A stretch of 64,000 nt of DNA, from the IMG/VR virus record IMGVR_UViG_3300009419_000011, positions 16,175-80,174 of that record; one strand, written 5' to 3'. Under the pieces are notes generated by a model. The model had not been told where the DNA came from. It worked only from the letters and a program-made list of their open reading frames with translations, and made no database searches. Positions 58,817 to 64,000 of this stretch are shown here, piece after piece. The translations under genes and the position numbers were made by a program. The DNA is from a virus. Position 1 is the first letter of the stretch; each line of letters opens with the position of its first letter.

Positions 58817-59896
58817 TTAGGCTCTAATTTCACCAAAATTCTTCCAAGTGCCCGGAGTGCCAGTTCTGACACAAACCCACCCAATAAAACCCTGAGGTAG
58901 AGGATTGTCATTCCACACAATGTCACCTTGTTGATAAGCACCTTGTGTTGGCGGCTCAACTCCACGCATCTGTAGCTTGCCCCCAATTCGAACGTTGCCA
59001 CCAACTTCAAATGCTTCAGTTGGATTCTTTACGTTAATAGCCAGCTTACCGTATGCACGAATAACTGTGCTGTCGCGGAGCTCATGTCCAAATGTAATAT
59101 GTCCCTGTTCGTCAACACTTACTCGAACTTGATCATCTGTAATAATATCCAGTGCTTTGGTATTCAAAGTACCAATACGACCACGACCACGATCGTCTGA
59201 GTCAATTACTACTTCAACATTATTTGGATAATCGTAAACTGTAAACAATGCAGTAGGAGCATCTTGTCCTAAGCTAAATCTATTAGCAACTGGATTGTAA
59301 AAAACAAAGTCGTTGAAGTTTACAGCACCACTTACATTTAGGTCACGGAGTGTTCCTACAGTTTTTAAACTGGAATTAACAATGCCACTACCTAAACTTT
59401 CGCTTGTTAGTACACTGCTACCGCCAATAAGATAGTTTCTGCCTTTGGCAATTTCAATGCTTTCTGTACTAAAGAATCGATCAGGCCCAGCCATTAATAC
59501 CAATTGTTTATTATAAGGAGCACCTGGCCATAACAATCCTGTGCCTACGTTTGTACCACTTTCTCCGTGTGCAAACTCTAGGTATTGCTTTTCATAAATC
59601 TGATTAGTGATAATTTCTGTAGTACGAACAAATCCTGCATCTAATACACCGTAGATTTTAACATCCCCTCGGAATGTAGTGTTACCTTCGATATTCTTTA
59701 CATTCAGCGTCTGTACTGTGATTTTATCATCTTCTACAACTAATGTCTGTTTTGTAGCAAGATCTTTAATACCTGTGCTACCAAAATTGGTAATTGTACC
59801 GCCGTCGATAACATCGCCGCTAAAATCGTTCTCTACGATTAGTAAGCTACCGCGTGGAATATTTTCTAGATTACCTGCATCAAATGTCTTTACCAT
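58817..59896 (-). CDS. tail fibre or virion structural protein, 359 aa
   Basis: Beta-rich with repeated short strands (LVVEDDKITVQTLNVKNIEG, VNFNDFVFYNPVANRFSLG). The C-terminal QQGDIVWNDNPLPQGFIGW and CVRTGTPGTWKNFGEI are the typical end of T4-like and cyanophage fibre proteins. It stands alone between queD and clpP with its own late motif upstream. Confidence 0.82.
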   Translation of the reverse strand: MVKTFDAGNLENIPRGSLLIVENDFSGDVIDGGTITNFGSTGIKDLATKQTLVVEDDKITVQTLNVKNIEGNTTFRGDVKIYGVLDAGFVRTTEIITNQIYEKQYLEFAHGESGTNVGTGLLWPGAPYNKQLVLMAGPDRFFSTESIEIAKGRNYLIGGSSVLTSESLGSGIVNSSLKTVGTLRDLNVSGAVNFNDFVFYNPVANRFSLGQDAPTALFTVYDYPNNVEVVIDSDDRGRGRIGTLNTKALDIITDDQVRVSVDEQGHITFGHELRDSTVIRAYGKLAINVKNPTEAFEVGGNVRIGGKLQMRGVEPPTQGAYQQGDIVWNDNPLPQGFIGWVCVRTGTPGTWKNFGEIRA

Positions 59897-59919
59897 GGTG
59901 TTGTTCCGTAAATGTGAGA

Positions 59920-59958
59920 AGCCCCTAAGTGCTTTTGTGTATTTAGCACATAGGGGCT
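59920..59958 (-). terminator. hairpin after clpP with late-promoter motif in its loop
   Basis: AGCCCCTA-a-GTGC pairs with GCAC-a-TAGGGGCT: 12 pairs with one mismatch and a 13-base loop. The minus-strand loop holds GCTAAATA (59947-59940), a late-type octamer 43 bases before ATG 59896. It starts 17 bases after the clpP stop; no long T run follows. Confidence 0.65.
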
Positions 59959-59975
59959 CTACAGTTTAGGAACGA

Positions 59976-60596
59976 TTATACGGGTCTATTTTCCACTACT
60001 TGATCAGCAAGACCGTGCTGTACAGCCTCTGCGGCACTTAAAAATGTGTCAAACTTCATTGTTTCGAACATTTCTTCGTATGTTTTGCCAGCAGTATTGT
60101 GCTTAACGTACAGTTGAGTCAGGCGTTCATTTACTCGTTTAGATTCTTCAAAGCTACGTTTTGCATCTTCAAATTGCAGATCTTGTACGTGTACTGATCC
60201 GCTTGTGCCCCGTGTTCCTGAACTAACACGATGGATCATTGTGCGAGACTCCGGAAGTACGAATCGTTTACCCTTGGCACCTGCTTGTGCAAGGAACGAC
60301 CCCATAGAGCAGGCTTGCCCCATAACATAAGTGCAGACATCCGGTTTGATAAACTGCATAACATCATAAATGCTAAGTCCAGCAGTAACTACTCCGCCTG
60401 GACTATTAATATAAAAATGAATGTCTTTGCTAGCATCTTGACTTTCAAGGTGAAGCATTTGTGCCACGATAAGATTGGCACTGTGGTCGTCAACTGGACC
60501 ATTTAAGAAAACAATTCGTTCGTTTAGCAGTCGACTAAAAATGTCAAATGCACGTTCTCCTGAACTTGTCTTTTCGATTACCATTGGTACTAGCAT
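59976..60596 (-). CDS. clpP: ClpP serine protease
   Basis: 206 residues, normal ClpP length. The catalytic triad is intact: S97 in [11 protein letters not shown]122 in [10 protein letters not shown] and D183 in [28 protein letters not shown] is the oxyanion and handle region. A propeptide is not obvious. The barrel could pair with the phage ClpA-like ATPase or with host Clp ATPases. ClpP homologues are used as prohead proteases by some phages, but this one has the bacterial housekeeping pattern. Confidence 0.95.
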   Translation of the reverse strand: MLVPMVIEKTSSGERAFDIFSRLLNERIVFLNGPVDDHSANLIVAQMLHLESQDASKDIHFYINSPGGVVTAGLSIYDVMQFIKPDVCTYVMGQACSMGSFLAQAGAKGKRFVLPESRTMIHRVSSGTRGTSGSVHVQDLQFEDAKRSFEESKRVNERLTQLYVKHNTAGKTYEEMFETMKFDTFLSAAEAVQHGLADQVVENRPV

Positions 60597-60625
60597 AATT
60601 TTTCCTTTGTTTATTGTAGCACAGT

Positions 60626-60973
60626 TTAAAAAATAACTCTATCTTTCATTGCTCGGTCTGAATAAATTTGTAGACCTTTTTCACGAATTAGGTCAGCACA
60701 GAATTGCGGTTCAGCTTCCCATTTAGCTCTCCAGAACTGTTCGTCAAGTTCTTTGCTACAATCAATAGCGTAAATTTCATAATGACGTTGCGAGTTAAAT
60801 CTTGCCCGCATTGTTAGATTACTAATTATATTGTTTAATGGGTTATGTTCTTTTTTACGCTCGGCTAGGATGTTAATGAGATTTCTTTTATCCATATCCT
60901 CGTATTGAGTAATAGGAACAATAGCTTCTACACCGTTACAGTCCCAGCTGAATATAAATGCATTAGTTGTCAT
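60626..60973 (-). CDS. conserved phage protein, 115 aa
   Basis: [20 protein letters not shown] and [20 protein letters not shown] are the core; the C-terminal half is helical ([20 protein letters not shown]). Relatives are common in T4-like aquatic phages, without known role. Four-base overlap with the lipoprotein hydrolase. Confidence 0.75.
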   Translation of the reverse strand: MTTNAFIFSWDCNGVEAIVPITQYEDMDKRNLINILAERKKEHNPLNNIISNLTMRARFNSQRHYEIYAIDCSKELDEQFWRAKWEAEPQFCADLIREKGLQIYSDRAMKDRVIF

Positions 60974-61740
60974 TTTGAAAGATGCTTATCTAAAAATTCT
61001 TTTGTTCGGTTTCTTGAAAGGCGATCTGCTTCTGAATTGTACTCCATGTAGTATCCATATGCAACTCTTGATGGGAATTGCATATCAAATGCGTGGGTAG
61101 CATTTTTATACATGTGTAGGTCATATTTCTCTATGTTAGTACACCACTCCGGAGGAGTCCATGTGTCTTTGTCCCCGAAATGAATTTGAACAGGAAACTG
61201 AGGCTTAGTCCAGTCCCTACCTATGAAATTGTACCTCTTGGACCAGCAACTTGGATAGTATGCTACTGCCGCATCTACTCCTCCGACCCTATCGTTATTT
61301 GCTAGATTTAACACAGTGCTTCCTCCGTGACTAAATCCTATCACTGCTATCTTTCCTGTATGCCACGGTTGTTGTTTAATATAATCAACTAACTTACCAA
61401 TGTCATAAGATCTTAATTCTGGATTAACAGCAGAGCTTCGATTGTTGCAGAGATTAGTAAACCCTCTTGGCAAAAAAGAGTCTACCATAACACCGTTATA
61501 TCCCCAGCGACTAACCTGTACTAGCCATTCCTTATAGGAATGATTTTGGGTACCGTCGCACCCGTGTGCAATAATAACGGTAGGCCTAGGCGTATGTTTT
61601 ACTTCTTTAAAAAGATACTTCTCTTCAATGTTAACTCCGTTAGTATAATAATTTGTATCCTTTGTTGGATAAAACGGTTCTGTGGTACTGCAACCAGTTA
61701 TAAACAAAGTGAAGCATATTGTTAAGATAGTCTTTTTCAT
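60970..61740 (-). CDS. lipoprotein alpha/beta hydrolase, dienelactone-hydrolase-like
   Basis: 256 residues. MKKTILTICFTLFITGCSTT is a lipoprotein signal with lipobox ITGC, so it is exported and lipidated. The mature part is an alpha/beta hydrolase: VIIAHGCDGTQ, nucleophile in IGFSHGGS, Asp in FGDKDTWTP and His in NATHAFDM. The GFSHGGS elbow uses Ser rather than the Cys of true dienelactone hydrolase. A phage enzyme anchored in the envelope may modify the host surface or act in exclusion of other phages. Confidence 0.85.
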   Translation of the reverse strand: MKKTILTICFTLFITGCSTTEPFYPTKDTNYYTNGVNIEEKYLFKEVKHTPRPTVIIAHGCDGTQNHSYKEWLVQVSRWGYNGVMVDSFLPRGFTNLCNNRSSAVNPELRSYDIGKLVDYIKQQPWHTGKIAVIGFSHGGSTVLNLANNDRVGGVDAAVAYYPSCWSKRYNFIGRDWTKPQFPVQIHFGDKDTWTPPEWCTNIEKYDLHMYKNATHAFDMQFPSRVAYGYYMEYNSEADRLSRNRTKEFLDKHLSK

Positions 61741-61755
61741 TCAGCTCTTTCTAAA

Positions 61756-62970
61756 TTATTTGAACACCTTCAAAATCATAATATCTACATTCATGCGTCC
61801 GTTCATAATAGTCTCTGTGGCTTTAATTTTACCAAACCAATCTGTAACCCGCTTCTGCGTGTTTTGTTCCTTAAACTCACGCAACTGGTCTGCTGGCTTA
61901 CGTAGAGTTTTCTGGAAACTCTTTTCAGTAAAGTCAATAATACTAGTACCCTTGACGCTCAATCCTGAAGATGTCTTAGCAATATAAATGCCAATTTTTC
62001 GAGTCTTGCTATTGTAAATGACAGCGGCTTGGGCCCCAATCAATCCTGCGGCTGGAACTGACACTGCACCAAGTTTATCATCAATAGTTTTAAACTTTAG
62101 CTTGGCCACTAATTCTTCTGCTGGTTTGACTTTCTTAGCACGTGGCTTCTTCAAGATTTTCTGTTCTGCGGCAATCTGCTCACATGCAGCCATAATCATT
62201 TCGTAGAACTCAATCAGCTTACGAACATTCTTTCGACTGTTGTGCTTGTACGCTTCACGCAACTGTTCATCGGCGTTACCACTAGCTAGTTCAGCTAACT
62301 CGTCAAAGTTACGCTGGAAGTATTGTTTAATGAATCGCGAATGTGCAGCCTTGGCACCTTTGCCTCGCAACAGATTGACAATCTTAATATCTTTAGGGTT
62401 GAATGCCTCTGGATCTAAAATCCAGCTGTCAATTGCGATATCAAGTTCTTCGGTCATAGCACCTGCGGCTTCACGCATACGATCTTGAATAGTAGGTTGT
62501 ACTACTGTGGTTTTCACTGTCTTTACTTCGCCGTCGTCTTCAACTTCGTCATCTTGACCTTGTTCAATTACCTTGGCAATCTCGTTCCGCAACCATTGTG
62601 CAGTATCTCGGCCTTGATTAAAGCCCTCGTGAACTTCTGGCATTCCGCGAAGCAGGCAAGCGGCAACGGCACCCATAGTCATACCACAACGGCTGTCCTT
62701 AGTGTCTTTAAATGCTTTAATGTCTGATTTGTCGTATCCGTTTGCGGCCATCCAGTTAATAACCAAAGGCTTAAGATCCTTATTGGACTTTTCCAAACGG
62801 TAGTAGGCCATAGCACCACGGAAGTGGCGATTGAATTGTTCCCCAGTCAGACCTTCAGTATTGTCCCACTTTGGACTATAATCACGTTTGGCATTCTCAC
62901 GAATGCTTTGGCTAGTGACTTTTTCTTTTTTAACTTTGGGTTTAATCTTAATGCCTGCGACTGTAGCCAT
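61756..62970 (-). CDS. conserved phage protein, 404 aa
   Basis: Basic N-terminus (IKPKVKKEKVTSQSIRENAK), acidic linker near 145-160 (GQDDEVEDDGEVK), and a C-terminal domain with KPRAKKVKPAEELVAKLKFK, IYNSKTRKIGIYIAKTSSGL and a final NTQKRVTDWFGKIKATET. Related proteins are widespread in aquatic T4-like phages; none has a function I know. It starts after a strong promoter with a dyad in its spacer, so it is probably early. Confidence 0.8.
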   Translation of the reverse strand: MATVAGIKIKPKVKKEKVTSQSIRENAKRDYSPKWDNTEGLTGEQFNRHFRGAMAYYRLEKSNKDLKPLVINWMAANGYDKSDIKAFKDTKDSRCGMTMGAVAACLLRGMPEVHEGFNQGRDTAQWLRNEIAKVIEQGQDDEVEDDGEVKTVKTTVVQPTIQDRMREAAGAMTEELDIAIDSWILDPEAFNPKDIKIVNLLRGKGAKAAHSRFIKQYFQRNFDELAELASGNADEQLREAYKHNSRKNVRKLIEFYEMIMAACEQIAAEQKILKKPRAKKVKPAEELVAKLKFKTIDDKLGAVSVPAAGLIGAQAAVIYNSKTRKIGIYIAKTSSGLSVKGTSIIDFTEKSFQKTLRKPADQLREFKEQNTQKRVTDWFGKIKATETIMNGRMNVDIMILKVFK

Positions 62971-63001
62971 TTTGTGCTCCTTGCTGTTTCAGTATAGTTA
63001 T

Positions 63002-63030
63002 ATTATACAGCCAGAACGGCTGTAAGTCAA
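63002..63030 (-). promoter_or_regulatory. sigma-70-like promoter with dyad in spacer
   Basis: TTGACT (63030-63025), 17 bases, TATAAT (63007-63002). The spacer contains the inverted repeat ACAGCC-GTTCT-GGCTGT, a possible operator between -35 and -10. Confidence 0.82.
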
Positions 63031-63308
63031 GAGGTGGTAATACCAGTTTTATCCAAAAACTCCGAATATTTCAACAGAAACATTGTGCGTTTTGGCTCGT
63101 TGTAAAAATCCAAATGTATAGATTCTTTGAGGTACTTATGTCCAAAATCCGAATCTAACTTCCATACTGCGTGTCTCCTAACAGTAAATCCTAAAAAAGA
63201 CTTCATCTTATCTCGAATAAGCATTACACTAGGAGGGGTATCTTTAGTCAGTTGGGTGTGCAGTTTGGCCCATTGTTCCAAATTTAATACAATTGGTTTG
63301 CTCATCAA
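63027..63308 (-). CDS. conserved phage protein, 93 aa
   Basis: MMSKPIVLNLEQWAKLHTQL then SVMLIRDKMKSFLGFTVRRH and a C-terminal FYNEPKRTMFLLKYSEF; a mixed alpha/beta small protein, similar to uncharacterised cyanophage proteins. Four-base overlap with the upstream gene. Its tail overlaps the promoter of 62970. Confidence 0.72.
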   Translation of the reverse strand: MMSKPIVLNLEQWAKLHTQLTKDTPPSVMLIRDKMKSFLGFTVRRHAVWKLDSDFGHKYLKESIHLDFYNEPKRTMFLLKYSEFLDKTGITTS

Positions 63309-63841
63309 AATTCATCATTTTGGTCCACGACTATCCAACCAAGTCGTTTTAGGTCTTCTCGAATCTCATCAGTGACTACTGATTCGGGTACATATCCATT
63401 GGGAAACTTAATGTTCAATTCTGGGTCATAATTATTGTCATTGCGGATACCTGAACAGTACCAATCAATGTAGTCGCCTTCTTGACGCATGTCTGCAATA
63501 ATTCCACCCGCACTACGCCACGAGGCACTCCAAGTTTTATTAGACAAGATAGGAATAACTGCTAACTTTTGGAAATCATTGTTACAGATTGCGGCATAAA
63601 GATTTTGAGCATAGGATTCGCTAACACGAACTTTTTCTAGTATCCAATCGGTAGTTACTAGGTCGTACTCCATACTATCAACTTTAGATTCAGGGGTTTG
63701 CCATTTTTTGTCAGCATCTTCTAGAATCTTTTGAAACATGTCTAGGTAATCAGGATTAGGTTCTTCGCCTTTTTCTTTCATGCGTTCGACATATCCTTCT
63801 TTTTGAAAGGTATGTCGGTCTGGACTTTTACTAGGCTTCAT
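63305..63841 (-). CDS. conserved T4-like phage protein, 178 aa
   Basis: The segment SASWRSAGGIIADMRQEGDY, IDWYCSGIRNDNNYD and ESVVTDEIREDLKRLGW is characteristic of a conserved family in T4-like phages, unassigned in function. The N-terminal 55 residues are polar. ATG 63841 overlaps the partial upstream stop. Confidence 0.8.
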   Translation of the reverse strand: MKPSKSPDRHTFQKEGYVERMKEKGEEPNPDYLDMFQKILEDADKKWQTPESKVDSMEYDLVTTDWILEKVRVSESYAQNLYAAICNNDFQKLAVIPILSNKTWSASWRSAGGIIADMRQEGDYIDWYCSGIRNDNNYDPELNIKFPNGYVPESVVTDEIREDLKRLGWIVVDQNDEF

Positions 63842-64000
63842 ACAGTTACTCGTTTTGTATTTGAACGAATTTTACGGCATTCTTCTTTAACTGCGATCGG
63901 ATAATCGGGATGGAACTCTGCAATATCACAGTTGTAATAATGCACTCTAGGCAACCCATTATTGACTAACATCAATATAGGAATGCTTAGAACTATTGCA
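63838..64000 (-). CDS. partial protein with hydrophobic segment, N-terminus beyond window edge
   Basis: The frame enters from the right edge and ends at TGA 63840-63838, overlapping the next ATG. Visible residues begin AIVLSIPILMLVNNGLPRVH, a hydrophobic stretch, followed by YNCDIAEFHPDYPIAVKEEC and a basic end. Likely a small membrane or exported protein. Confidence 0.68.
   Translation of the reverse strand, partial: AIVLSIPILMLVNNGLPRVHYYNCDIAEFHPDYPIAVKEECRKIRSNTKRVTV

Overview
This window is part of the genome of a lytic, T4-like aquatic myovirus, resembling cyanophage and pelagiphage relatives of T4 but without photosynthesis genes here. The T4-type replication core is visible: family B DNA polymerase gp43, sliding clamp gp45, clamp-loader ATPase gp44 and a DsbA-like protein. 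PhoH, a GroES-like co-chaperonin and short T4-late-type promoter motifs (NATAAATA or CTAAATA) are also present. Nearly every gene lies on the minus strand in tightly overlapping chains (ATGA or TAATG junctions); only phoH and a small basic protein lie on the plus strand. Spanins with a lipobox, a GH19 endolysin, a ClpA-type (not ClpC) unfoldase and near-perfect sigma-70 promoters point to a Gram-negative, probably proteobacterial, host. No tRNA, CRISPR array, IS element, integrase or attachment site was recognised.

Layout. 1-9141: nucleotide and base-modification block with queE, a MazG-like protein, a cupin-like protein, folE, a short UDP-glucose dehydrogenase, a glycosyltransferase and a DpdA-like transglycosylase. 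A queD homologue sits far away at 58191-58697. Together they suggest 7-deazaguanine modification of phage DNA; QueC was not found in the window. 9138-13221: clamp, polymerase (with a hairpin over its ribosome binding site resembling the T4 gp43 autogenous operator) and DsbA. 13278-20582: late genes, several with N-termini resembling T4 capsid-targeting sequences. One of them is a 1270-residue fusion of a nucleotidyltransferase, an ATP-dependent polynucleotide ligase and an HxGH adenylyltransferase. 20604-24864: protein-quality-control block with a ClpA homologue split in two by a reading-frame shift, peptide deformylase and DnaJ; ClpP lies at 59976-60596. 24917-28928: secreted peptide, GTA-type holin, membrane protein, o-spanin, i-spanin and GH19 endolysin, then two late proteins.

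29037-36390: phoH, gp44 and many small conserved genes, including a metallophosphoesterase, a cytidylyltransferase, a second MazG/PRA-PH-like protein, a GroES-like protein and an orphan DnaE-like fragment. 36383-54807: virion appendage cluster with a subtilisin-like protease, three collagen-like proteins (one with a C1q-like head), Ig-like and very large fibre or baseplate proteins. 54969-64000: basic tail protein, UV endonuclease uvsE, D-amino-acid dehydrogenase dadA in an operon with queD, a fibre protein, clpP, a lipoprotein hydrolase and conserved phage proteins.

Regulation. Nine sigma-70-like promoters, eight with exactly 17-bp spacers, precede the early or middle operons, and T4-late-like octamers precede structural and lysis operons. 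Several promoters are nested inside inverted repeats that could terminate the upstream operon or bind a regulator.
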